Assembly (NCBI RefSeq): GCF_017743995.1
Contig: NZ_JAGHRB010000001.1
Span: 310,001-374,000 of the forward strand
Direction: 5' to 3'
Origin: Ruegeria sp. R13_0
GTDB taxonomy: Bacteria > Pseudomonadota > Alphaproteobacteria > Rhodobacterales > Rhodobacteraceae
DNA: 64,000 nucleotides
Shown here: positions 1 to 7,533 of the stretch, in pieces
Numbering within the stretch: position 1 is the first letter of the stretch
Layout of the letters: each line of letters begins with the position of its first letter
Made by a program: the position numbers and the translations under genes
Notes under the pieces: model-generated
Told to the model about the DNA's origin: nothing
Seen by the model: the letters and a program-made list of their open reading frames with translations, nothing else
Databases searched by the model: none

Positions 1-377
1 AAGCCGTTACACTGTGCGGCCGCACGAGCTCGTGTCTCAATCAGCTGTTTAAGTAGATCCGAATTTCGCCGCAGACGTTGCGCCTCGGCATCGCGGTTGA
101 TTGGGATCGGAACTTCGGTCGTTTTCTTTCGTTCCTTTGTGCAGGCATATAAAACACCGTTTTTTACACATCTGTCCACGTATGTTTCAGTGAAGGAGTG
201 CTTCTTTATACTATAACCTCTGCTGAGGTTGGCGTGCGCCGCCTTAATCTCTTTTTGGGCGCTTGCTATCTGACCGTTATAGGCAAACCTCACTTGCTGA
301 ATGCAGGATTCATATGGGGAAACGGTACATGCAGACACAATTAAACCCGCCCCAAGGACGATGAATTTCCAACTCAT
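1..377 (-). CDS. Putative lipoprotein, C-terminus cut off by the window edge
   Basis: An uninterrupted frame reads leftward from an ATG at 377 and leaves the window after 125 codons, so its end is not visible. GGAG lies 7 bases before the ATG. The first 17 residues form a short hydrophobic leader ending in a lipobox (V-S-A-C, Cys17), so the protein should be lipid-anchored. Further cysteines lie at about 25, 70, 79 and 123, and the visible C-terminal part is Arg/Ala/Gln-rich and probably helical. I do not recognise a family. Codons such as TTA, ATA and AGA are common and the region is clearly AT-richer than its neighbours, which suggests recent acquisition. The frame and signal sequence are seen; periplasmic membrane anchoring is inferred. 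Confidence 0.7.
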   Translation of the reverse strand, partial: MSWKFIVLGAGLIVSACTVSPYESCIQQVRFAYNGQIASAQKEIKAAHANLSRGYSIKKHSFTETYVDRCVKNGVLYACTKERKKTTEVPIPINRDAEAQRLRRNSDLLKQLIETRARAAAQCNG

Positions 378-561
378 CCAAAATCTCCAGAGAAATGTAT
401 TTAAGCGGCGTTGCTGCCAGCAAGAATCGATTATACCTTAAGTTGAGCGGAGAAAAGGTGCAGTGGCAAAAAAATATATAAAATAATAGATTGCCGGACG
501 CTCGTCTGCAATCCAGCGGCGGCTTTAGCGAAATACCTTCCAGGTGGGAATGCGCATTACC

Positions 562-1251
562 TCACCGCTTGAACAGAACACTCTGCGCTTGCTTGCTGCT
601 GTGATCCCCGCGCAGTTCTGCATACAAGGCGCGTCCGGCTTGCACGCCCGGGCGGGCACTCACAGCCTCTAGCCAGCGGGCGAAGTGAGGCTTGTCGTCC
701 AGAACCTGCTGCTGACCCTCCCAAAGGCTCGCCCAGCCCCAGATAGACATATCGGCGATCGAGTAAAAATCACCCGCGACATACTCGTTCTCGGCCAGAC
801 GCCGATCCAGCACGCCGTAAAGCCGGGCGACTTCGGCTCGGTAGCGGTCTTTGGCATAGGGCAGGTCCTGAGGAGGCTCCAGGTTAGGGGCATATTTCAG
901 GAAGTGATGCGCCTGACCCGCCATCGGGCCAACGCCGCCCATCTGCCACATCAGCCACTCTTCTACCGCAACCCTGTCCCGTTCGGTCGCGCCGTAAAAC
1001 CGGCCGGTTTTACGGGCCAGATACATCAGGATCGCGCCACTTTCGAACACCGTGATAGGCGAACCATCAGGCCCGTCCGGATCGACTATGGCAGGCATGC
1101 GGTTATTGGGTGAGATCTTCAGAAACTCCGGATCGAACTGGTCGCCCTTGCCGATATTGATCAGATGGGTGGTGTAGGGCAGCTCCATCTCTTCCAGGGC
1201 GATGGAGGCTTTCCAACCGTTCGGGGTGGGCCAGAAATACAGGTCGATCAT
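562..1251 (-). CDS. yfcG: YfcG/YghU-type glutathione transferase (disulfide-bond oxidoreductase)
   Basis: 229 residues, the usual length of bacterial Nu-class glutathione transferases. The N-terminal thioredoxin-fold half has the YfcG signature around residues 8-12 (T-P-N-G), the cis-Pro loop N-R-M-P-A-I near 51-56 and the glutathione-binding F-E-S-G-A segment near 69-73. The C-terminal helical half has S-I-A-D-M, the usual N-capping motif. Family members use glutathione or two glutathiones to reduce small disulfides and have little classical transferase activity. A soluble cytoplasmic enzyme is expected. It lies just downstream of an alpha/beta hydrolase on the same strand with a 23-base gap, so the two may be co-transcribed. 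Confidence 0.85.
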   Translation of the reverse strand: MIDLYFWPTPNGWKASIALEEMELPYTTHLINIGKGDQFDPEFLKISPNNRMPAIVDPDGPDGSPITVFESGAILMYLARKTGRFYGATERDRVAVEEWLMWQMGGVGPMAGQAHHFLKYAPNLEPPQDLPYAKDRYRAEVARLYGVLDRRLAENEYVAGDFYSIADMSIWGWASLWEGQQQVLDDKPHFARWLEAVSARPGVQAGRALYAELRGDHSSKQAQSVLFKR

Positions 1252-1274
1252 GATGTCTCCTCAAGCTGGGGGGA

Positions 1275-2210
1275 TCATGAAGCTTTCTGAGCAAACGGCA
1301 AGAGGCCCTGTGGGCGGGGTAGGGCAAAAAACCGTGACCAGCGCCTGTGCGGTTTTTCGGGGATACCGCGTTTGAGCCTTTGCAGGCAGAGGCGCTCGGG
1401 GTCGCGCAGCAAGGCGTTGTAGACGCGCAGCACGCCGGGACGCGTGTAGCTGGACCAATGGCAGATACGCCGGTCGGGCGCAGCGAGAGGGAAGATCAGC
1501 GCCGACAGGTGATCCACCGTGTCTGGGCAATCGATCTGCAATGTGACCGAGTTTGGTGCCGTCAGGCCCGCGCCAATGCTGAGATCACCACGACGGGGTG
1601 GCTGGATGAATGTTTCATAAAGAAAGTCGAATAGATCGTTCTCGCGGCTGATGATGTTGATGAATTCAGCCGCGCGCCCGGCAGGTGTGGTCAGGGCCGC
1701 CACGGCGCGGGATTGATAGGCAGCCCCGGTGAGGGAAATGATCCGGCTGAGCGCGCCGGGTGGAATGTGATGCAGAGCCTCCAGCGCCAGTTCGATACCC
1801 ATGGAATGGCCGATGAAATGGATCGGACGCTTGGGGTTCAAATGATGTACTTTGCGGACGACTTCGGCCAGTACCTTGCCCGCTTCAACGGCACGACGTT
1901 GCGCTGACCAGAGCGGGCCCCGCGCGTCCCAGCCAATGGCAATGGCAAGACCTTCGTCCTCAAACCCGCTACCAAAGCCCAGATGTTGTGGCCAGCTGGG
2001 GCTGTACCAGGGCATCGCCTTGGGATGCAGCGACAGAATATGCCGGTGTGGGCAGGCACCTGCATCGTCGGGCCGATACTTGTATCCGTGGGTCATTATA
2101 ATGACTGGCCCGTCGGATTTCTGGGCCTCTTGCACAGCCTCGATCAAGGGTCGGGAACTACCATGCAACTCAGCACGTCCGTTGACAGCATTGATCCTGA
2201 TTACTGGCAT
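1275..2210 (-). CDS. Alpha/beta-hydrolase-fold protein
   Basis: 311 residues. The nucleophile elbow G-H-S-M-G (near residue 134) supplies the expected Ser, and an upstream M-T-H-G-Y segment near residue 40 fits the oxyanion strand. The remaining triad is plausible from His residues in the C-terminal third (for example V-D-H-L), but I cannot assign it firmly. There is no signal peptide or membrane segment. The last 60 residues are rich in Arg and Pro and look non-catalytic. Substrate is unknown; esterase or thioesterase activity is the generic expectation. No strong ribosome-binding site precedes the ATG at 2210. It is probably the first gene of a two-gene unit with the YfcG-like gene. Confidence 0.7.
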   Translation of the reverse strand: MPVIRINAVNGRAELHGSSRPLIEAVQEAQKSDGPVIIMTHGYKYRPDDAGACPHRHILSLHPKAMPWYSPSWPQHLGFGSGFEDEGLAIAIGWDARGPLWSAQRRAVEAGKVLAEVVRKVHHLNPKRPIHFIGHSMGIELALEALHHIPPGALSRIISLTGAAYQSRAVAALTTPAGRAAEFINIISRENDLFDFLYETFIQPPRRGDLSIGAGLTAPNSVTLQIDCPDTVDHLSALIFPLAAPDRRICHWSSYTRPGVLRVYNALLRDPERLCLQRLKRGIPEKPHRRWSRFFALPRPQGLLPFAQKAS

Positions 2211-2351
2211 AGCTCTGCCCCATACAAGATGTTGTGGTGCCGCTTTGTCATGACGCTATGACGTTTCCATGAATGAACGATTACAGAACCGTGACGTTGC
2301 AGGTGTCGGGCTTGACGAATTCGCAACTGCGGCGTAAGGGCAACAACACCA

Positions 2352-2405
2352 CGTGGCGATTTGTTACCGGATTGCGGGCCACGCTAAATAACACCGCTAA
2401 AAGGT
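2352..2405 (+). promoter_or_regulatory. SAM-II riboswitch upstream of metZ
   Basis: The sequence matches the SAM-II aptamer in order and spacing. A 6-bp P1 stem pairs CGTGGC (2352-2357) with GCCACG (2378-2383). Its loop carries GATTTGTT, then ACCGGATTGC, the conserved ACCG-ATTGC element. After the stem come CTAAATAA and the conserved GCTAAAAGG at 2396-2404. ACC (2366-2368) can pair with GGT (2403-2405), which would close the pseudoknot. SAM-II is known from alphaproteobacterial methionine genes, and the next gene is metZ. It should switch metZ off when S-adenosylmethionine is plentiful. Confidence 0.9.
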
Positions 2406-2414
2406 CAGGATGAA

Positions 2415-2450
2415 AGGCCCCTTTCGCTTGACCGCGTCTGGGGTTTTTTT
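2415..2450 (+). terminator. Likely terminator in the metZ leader (riboswitch expression platform)
   Basis: About 10 bases after the SAM-II aptamer, GGCCCC at 2416-2421 can pair with GGGGTT at 2440-2445, and flanking AAA/TTT extends the stem. CGC/GCG pairing fits inside the loop. A run of seven T follows the GGGG at 2444-2450. The shape is that of an intrinsic terminator placed 36 bases before the metZ start codon, so control by premature termination is the simplest reading. The stem contains G-T wobbles. Confidence 0.55.
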
Positions 2451-2485
2451 GATGCGCCTCGGGGATCGAGGCCGAAAGGAATGAC

Positions 2486-3676
2486 ATGAGCGAGAACTGG
2501 ACCAAACGCACCCAAGCCGTCCATGGCGGCATCCGTCGCAGTCAGTACAACGAGGTGAGCGAAGCGATCTTCCTGACCCAGGGCTTCGTATATGACACTG
2601 CCGAACAGGCCGAGGCCCGGTTCTTGGAATGTGGCCCGGATGAGTTCATCTATGCCCGCTACGGCAACCCGACTGTGTCGATGTTCGAACAGCGCATCGC
2701 CGCGCTGGAAGGGGCCGAGGATGCGTTTGCCACGGCGTCCGGCATGGCAGCTGTCAATGGTGCGTTGACCTCAATGCTGAAGGCGGGGGACCATGTGGTC
2801 TCGGCCAAGGCGCTGTTCGGGTCGTGCCTCTTCATTCTGGAAAACATCCTCACCCGCTATGGTGTCGAGGTGACGTTTGTCGATGGCACCGATCTTGACC
2901 AGTGGGAGGCGGCGATCCGCCCGGACACAAAGGCCGTGTTCTTCGAATCCATGTCGAACCCGACGCTCGAGGTGATCGACATTGCTGCCGTTGCGGAACT
3001 GGCCCATTCGGTCGGAGCTTTGGTTCTGGTGGATAACGTGTTCTCGACCCCGGTGTTCTCGCGCGCGGTCGAACAGGGCGCGGATGTGGTGATCTATTCG
3101 GCGACCAAACATATCGACGGGCAGGGCCGGGCGCTGGGCGGTGTGATCCTTGGCACCAAGGAGTTCATCCGCGGCACGGTCGAACCCTACATGAAACATA
3201 CCGGCGGCGCGCTCAGCCCGTTCAGCGCGTGGATCATGCTGAAGGGTCTTGAAACGATGGCCCTGCGGGTCAACGCGCAGGCCACAACAGCGCAGGCCGT
3301 GGCCGAGGCGCTGGAAGGCCACTCGGCGCTGGAGCGGACGCTGTATCCGGGCCTGAAAACCCATGCGCAGAATGCTCTGGTGCAGACGCAGCTGGGGGGC
3401 AAGGGCGGAACCGTGCTGTCGCTGGACATCAAGGGCGGCAAGGACGCAGCCTTTGCGTTTCTCAATGCGCTGACGATCCCGGTGATCTCGAACAATCTGG
3501 GGGATGCGAAATCCATCGCGACCCATCCGGCAACCACAACCCATCAACGTCTGAGCGACGAACAGAAAGATGAACTGGGCATCACACCCGGTCTGATCCG
3601 CCTGTCCATTGGTCTTGAGGATGCAAACGATCTGTTGGCCGATATCCAGCACGCATTGGACGTTTCGCAGGGCTAG
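2486..3676 (+). CDS. metZ: O-succinylhomoserine sulfhydrylase
   Basis: 396 residues, typical of the Cys/Met-metabolism PLP family. The PLP lysine is Lys208 in S-A-T-K-H-I-D-G-Q-G-R, a context characteristic of MetZ. The Y-A-R-Y-G-N-P-T segment near residues 56-63 is the family's phosphate and neighbouring-subunit motif. MetZ joins sulfide to O-succinylhomoserine to give homocysteine for methionine synthesis in the cytoplasm. Start at 2486 is supported by AAAGGA upstream; an ATG five bases earlier hits a stop at once. The SAM-II riboswitch in its leader supports the methionine role. The gene stands alone, with a candidate terminator about 60 bases downstream. Confidence 0.95.
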   Translation: MSENWTKRTQAVHGGIRRSQYNEVSEAIFLTQGFVYDTAEQAEARFLECGPDEFIYARYGNPTVSMFEQRIAALEGAEDAFATASGMAAVNGALTSMLKAGDHVVSAKALFGSCLFILENILTRYGVEVTFVDGTDLDQWEAAIRPDTKAVFFESMSNPTLEVIDIAAVAELAHSVGALVLVDNVFSTPVFSRAVEQGADVVIYSATKHIDGQGRALGGVILGTKEFIRGTVEPYMKHTGGALSPFSAWIMLKGLETMALRVNAQATTAQAVAEALEGHSALERTLYPGLKTHAQNALVQTQLGGKGGTVLSLDIKGGKDAAFAFLNALTIPVISNNLGDAKSIATHPATTTHQRLSDEQKDELGITPGLIRLSIGLEDANDLLADIQHALDVSQG

Positions 3677-3733
3677 CAGGTGTCGTTATAGACAGAGGGG
3701 CGGTGCAACCTGCCTCTCTGATCCACCGAGGTT

Positions 3734-3788
3734 AGCGTAAACTGTGTCGTTGCCGCGCGCAGAATGCCGGATTTACGCTGGGTTTTTT
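3734..3788 (+). terminator. Candidate terminator after metZ
   Basis: AGCGTAAA (3734-3741) and TTTACGCT (3772-3779) form a perfect 8-bp stem with a 30-base loop, followed by GGG and six T. The long loop lowers confidence, but position between metZ and folE2 fits. Confidence 0.45.
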
Positions 3789-3881
3789 CGATCCATCCTG
3801 TTAATTGGCCCGTATCGGGTTAAACTGGATACTGAACTTCAGCCGTCTTAATTTCGACGGCCAACCGAGGAACCTCAGCCT

Positions 3882-4985
3882 ATGAATGTTCACCCCCGTG
3901 ACATTGACGACGCCCCAAACCGGGAACAGGCCGCTGAAGCGCTGAAATTGCTACGGCAATGGGCCAAGACCGCGCCTGCGGCCGAGATCAGCCAGCTGGA
4001 CCCGTCCTTGGCGCGTCTCGTGCCCGGCATGTCGGCGGTGAACTATCCCGCGCTTTCGCGTGACTACCCCGAGGATTTTGTCGCGGATGAGGCGTACCGG
4101 GCCACATTGCCCGACCTGCAAAACGGCCCGTCCAGCCTGATCCGGGGGGCCAAGCAGCAGATCCAGCACGTGGGCATCTCGAACTTTCGCCTGCCGATCC
4201 GTTTTCATCGCAAGGATGGGGATGACCTGACGCTTGAGACTTCGGTCACCGGCACGGTGAGCCTTGAGGCCGAGAAGAAGGGCATCAACATGTCCCGCAT
4301 CATGCGGTCCTTCTACAAACATGCCGAGCGGACCTTCAGCTTTGAGGTGATGGAAGCGGCCCTGAGCGACTATCTGACTGATCTCGACAGTTTCGACGCG
4401 CGCCTGCAGATGCGCTTTTCCTATCCGGCCAAGGTTAAAAGCCTGCGCTCTGGCCTCGAGGGCTACCAGTATTACGACATCGCGCTGGAGCTGATCGAAC
4501 AGAACGGTGTGCGCCAGAAGATCATGCATCTGGACTATGTCTATTCCTCGACCTGCCCCTGCTCGCTGGAACTGAGCGAGCATGCCCGGTCGCAGCGCGG
4601 ACAGTTGGCGACGCCGCACTCGCAGCGCTCGGTCGCGCGGATTTCGGTGCTGGTGGATTGCGACGCTGATTGCCTGTGGTTCGAAGACCTGATCGAGCTG
4701 TGCCGCCGTGCCGTCCCGACCGAAACGCAGGTCATGGTCAAGCGTGAGGATGAACAGGCTTTTGCCGAGTTGAACGCGGCCAATCCGATCTTTGTCGAAG
4801 ATGCTGCGCGCCTGTTCTGTGCGGAACTGCTGGCCGATCATCACGTGGGCGATTTCCGTGTGATCGCCAGCCATCAGGAGAGCCTGCACAGCCATGATGC
4901 GGTCTCGATCCTGACGGAAGGGCCTACATTTGCGGCCTCCAGCCTTGATCCACGTCTGTTCACGACCTTATTCCACGTGGGCTAA
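3882..4985 (+). CDS. folE2: GTP cyclohydrolase FolE2 (type IB)
   Basis: 367 residues. Diagnostic features are E-A-E-K-K-G-I-N-M-S-R near residues 129-139, the S-T-C-P-C-S motif at 223-228 holding the catalytic/metal-binding Cys, and P-H-S-Q-R-S at 245-250. FolE2 converts GTP to dihydroneopterin triphosphate, the first step of folate synthesis, and is unrelated in sequence to FolE. It replaces or backs up the zinc enzyme in many bacteria. The start is preceded by GAGGAA at a slightly long spacing. FolB and FolP, later steps of the pathway, are encoded at about 20.3-22.2 kb. No convincing Zur box was seen in the upstream region. Confidence 0.95.
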   Translation: MNVHPRDIDDAPNREQAAEALKLLRQWAKTAPAAEISQLDPSLARLVPGMSAVNYPALSRDYPEDFVADEAYRATLPDLQNGPSSLIRGAKQQIQHVGISNFRLPIRFHRKDGDDLTLETSVTGTVSLEAEKKGINMSRIMRSFYKHAERTFSFEVMEAALSDYLTDLDSFDARLQMRFSYPAKVKSLRSGLEGYQYYDIALELIEQNGVRQKIMHLDYVYSSTCPCSLELSEHARSQRGQLATPHSQRSVARISVLVDCDADCLWFEDLIELCRRAVPTETQVMVKREDEQAFAELNAANPIFVEDAARLFCAELLADHHVGDFRVIASHQESLHSHDAVSILTEGPTFAASSLDPRLFTTLFHVG

Positions 4986-5047
4986 CCCTGCGGGGATGCG
5001 GAAAATTTAGCCGCGTCTTCTTCTAAACAGCGCTTTTTCGCCGCAAT

Positions 5048-5074
5048 GCAGCGAAATTTGCTGCGTTTGCGCAG
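5048..5074 (+). promoter_or_regulatory. Overlapping inverted repeats (possible operator)
   Basis: GCAGC (5048-5052) mirrors GCTGC (5060-5064), and CTGCG (5061-5065) mirrors CGCAG (5070-5074), so two dyads share the central CTGC. TGC/GCA-rich dyads of this kind precede phasin genes controlled by PhaR in related bacteria, but the spacing differs from what I remember of that site. The dyads are seen; the regulator is a guess. A further dyad, CCCGT-TTGT-ACGGG, lies at 5114-5127. Confidence 0.35.
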
Positions 5075-5265
5075 TAATTGGGCTATGAAGGCAGGGAATG
5101 CAGCTGCCGCTTGCCCGTTTGTACGGGTGTGCCGCCCCCGGAAGGAAGCCGAGACGTGCGACGCCTTGGACTGCAAGACCCCGCCAACCGCCCGAGTGAT
5201 CGGCGCGGGCTGGGCATCCCTCTCTCAGAGTTCCGGCTGCATCGCATTTACAGGAGAGACATGTC

Positions 5266-6033
5266 ATGAACCCAATTTCCCAACCGTTGGAGCTGCAGGC
5301 GGCTGCAATGCGCGTGGCTGGATACGCCGTGGTCAGCCAGATGAAGATTATGCAGATCATGGCCCGGTCGGCCATGGAACTGCCGATGGCGCCCTTGCAC
5401 GCGCTGCGCAATACAGCATCGGAGCCGGCGCCGGCCAAACCTGCAGCAAAACGTGCGACGGCACCTAAACCTGTTGCCAAACAGGCTGCAAAACCTGCTC
5501 CGGCCAAGCGGGCCTCGACTGCCAAGAAGGCGCAGCCCAAACCCGCTGCATCGAAGCCCAAGGCGGAACCGGTTGCAAAATTCACCGCTAAACCACGCAC
5601 GGCGACGAAACCAGAAGCCGCCAAAGCTGCCCCCGCACCGGCGACGCCTAAACCTGCGGCTAAGGCAGCCCCGGCTGTAGCAAAGCCCAAAACGGCTGAT
5701 AAGACGACCCCGGCAACAGCAAAGACAAAACCAGCGGCCAAGGCAGTGCCTACACCGGCGACATCCAAACCCGCGGCCAAGGCTGCCCCTGCGTCCGCAA
5801 CACCTAAACCTGCGGCCAAGGCAACTCCGAAACAGACCGTGGCTAAAAAGGCGGCACCGGCCAAAGCTCCGGCGACCCCAAAGCCTGCGCCGAAAACGGC
5901 CGCCAAGACGCCAAGTGCACCGGCCAAAGCGGCTGTAGCCACGACAGAGGCCCCTAAACCGGCCCCTCGCAAGACGCGTGCGCCATCTAAACCGCCGGCG
6001 ATGCCAAAGGTTGCTGCGAAAACCGACGAGTAA
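5266..6033 (+). CDS. Lys/Pro/Ala-rich, histone-H1-like protein
   Basis: 255 residues in two parts. Residues 1-48 form a probable amphipathic helix with many Met and Ala and no signal peptide. From about residue 50 to the end it is almost wholly Lys, Pro, Ala and Thr, with K-P-A-A-K-A type repeats, like bacterial histone-H1-type or Ala/Lys-rich nucleoid proteins. The N-terminal helix could also be a short phasin-like module, which would fit the upstream dyads. The tail should be unfolded and strongly basic, suited to binding DNA or polyphosphate. The start at 5266 has AGGAGA upstream, and an ATG six bases earlier terminates at once. Function is unproven. Confidence 0.7.
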   Translation: MNPISQPLELQAAAMRVAGYAVVSQMKIMQIMARSAMELPMAPLHALRNTASEPAPAKPAAKRATAPKPVAKQAAKPAPAKRASTAKKAQPKPAASKPKAEPVAKFTAKPRTATKPEAAKAAPAPATPKPAAKAAPAVAKPKTADKTTPATAKTKPAAKAVPTPATSKPAAKAAPASATPKPAAKATPKQTVAKKAAPAKAPATPKPAPKTAAKTPSAPAKAAVATTEAPKPAPRKTRAPSKPPAMPKVAAKTDE

Positions 6034-6084
6034 TCGGGGTCATCTGCTTGACACGGTCGGGCTGGCGCGCCAACGCTGCGCGTC

Positions 6085-7533
6085 ATGATGGATCTTCGCC
6101 CGGTCGGATATGTGATTGGCATGCTGGTCGCCATTCTGGGGGCGACCATGCTGCTGCCTATGCTTGCCGACATGATCGAGGGGCGAGGCGAGTGGCATGT
6201 CTTTCTTGAAAGCGCGATCATCACCGTACTGACCGGCGTTGTCCTTGCGCTGAGCTGCGCCAATGGCGTGGGCGAAGGTCTGACCATCCGCCAGACCTTT
6301 TTGCTGACCTCGGGTGTCTGGGTGGCGCTGCCGGTGTTCGGAGCAATTCCGTTTCTGTTTGGCGAGACCGAGCTGCGCTTTGTCGACGCCTATTTTGAGG
6401 CGATGTCAGGCCTGACCACCACCGGATCGACCGTGATTTCGGGTCTGGATGACCTGCCGCAGGGCCTGCTGCTGTGGCGAGGAATCCTGCAATGGCTGGG
6501 CGGCATCGGGATCATCGTTGTCGCTATGGTTTTCCTGCCTGAGCTGCGGGTCGGTGGTATGCAAATCTTCCGCTCGGAAGGGTTTGAAACCATGGGGAAA
6601 ATCCTTCCCCGCGCACAGGAGATCGCGGGCCAGATCTCATTAATCTATGTGTTTCTGACGCTAGCCTGCGGCCTTGTCTATGCGGCCGTCGGGATGGGGT
6701 TCTTTGACGCGACGGTCCACGCCATGACGACCATCGCAACGGGCGGATTTTCGAACTACGACAGCTCATTTGGAACCTTCAGCGGCCCGGCGGAATACGC
6801 GGCCTCGGTCTTCATGATCCTCGCGGCATTGCCGTTCGTGCGCTATGTGCAACTGGCCAATGGCAACACCTCGTCGCTATGGCGGGACAGTCAGATCCGC
6901 GCCTTTCTGGCAACCATTCTGGTACTGGTCGTGGTGATGTCGGTGTTCCTGACTTCGGTCTTCCCGCACCATTGGGAAAGTGCCCTGCGCGAGTCGTTGT
7001 TCAACATCACCTCAATCATCTCAGGCACTGGCTATGCGAGTGTCGACTACATGCTCTGGGGCAGCTTCCCGATCATGCTGTTCTTCCTGATCGGTCTGAT
7101 CGGAGGCTGCGCCGGATCGACCGCCTGTTCGATCAAGGTGTTCCGCTATCAGCTTCTGTTTGCATCGATCAAAACGCAGATCCGGCGCATTCGATCACCG
7201 CATGGGGTGTTCGTACCGCTTTATGACGGGAGGCCCGTCAGCCGGGACGTTCTGACCTCGGTCATGAGCTTTTTCATGTTCTTCGTCCTGTCGATGGGGA
7301 TTTTGTCCTGGGCGCTGGCGCTGACCGGGCTGGACTTCATCACATCCGTTTCAGGTGCCGCGACAGCGCTGGCCAATGTCGGACCGGGCCTAGGGAACCA
7401 AATTGGCCCGGCGGGTAATTTTGCCGGTCTAAACGACACCGCAAAATGGTTGTTGACCGCAGGCATGCTGGTCGGCCGGCTCGAGTTGCTGGCCGTCTAC
7501 GCAATCTTTACCGTCCAATTCTGGAGAGACTGA
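6085..7533 (+). CDS. trkH: TrkH-family potassium uptake protein
   Basis: 482 residues with many hydrophobic helices, the usual TrkH length. The four pore-loop signatures are visible: T-T-T-G-S-T near residues 111-116, T-G-G-F-S-N, S-G-T-G-Y-A and the last V-G-P-G-L-G. These form the K+ filter in the inner membrane. TrkH normally works with a cytoplasmic TrkA regulatory subunit, which is not in this window. A perfect TTGACA lies at 6048-6053, but I cannot pair it with a good -10. The stop codon overlaps the next gene's start as TGATG, so the two should be translationally coupled although their functions look unrelated. Confidence 0.92.
   Translation: MMDLRPVGYVIGMLVAILGATMLLPMLADMIEGRGEWHVFLESAIITVLTGVVLALSCANGVGEGLTIRQTFLLTSGVWVALPVFGAIPFLFGETELRFVDAYFEAMSGLTTTGSTVISGLDDLPQGLLLWRGILQWLGGIGIIVVAMVFLPELRVGGMQIFRSEGFETMGKILPRAQEIAGQISLIYVFLTLACGLVYAAVGMGFFDATVHAMTTIATGGFSNYDSSFGTFSGPAEYAASVFMILAALPFVRYVQLANGNTSSLWRDSQIRAFLATILVLVVVMSVFLTSVFPHHWESALRESLFNITSIISGTGYASVDYMLWGSFPIMLFFLIGLIGGCAGSTACSIKVFRYQLLFASIKTQIRRIRSPHGVFVPLYDGRPVSRDVLTSVMSFFMFFVLSMGILSWALALTGLDFITSVSGAATALANVGPGLGNQIGPAGNFAGLNDTAKWLLTAGMLVGRLELLAVYAIFTVQFWRD

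Noticed and set aside
685-1113. Long plus-strand frame over the glutathione-transferase gene
   Set aside because: It is the antisense shadow of a clearly homologous gene and has no family features.
5266-6033. Naming the K-P-A-rich protein an antifreeze protein or a true phasin
   Set aside because: Low-complexity similarity alone cannot support either name.
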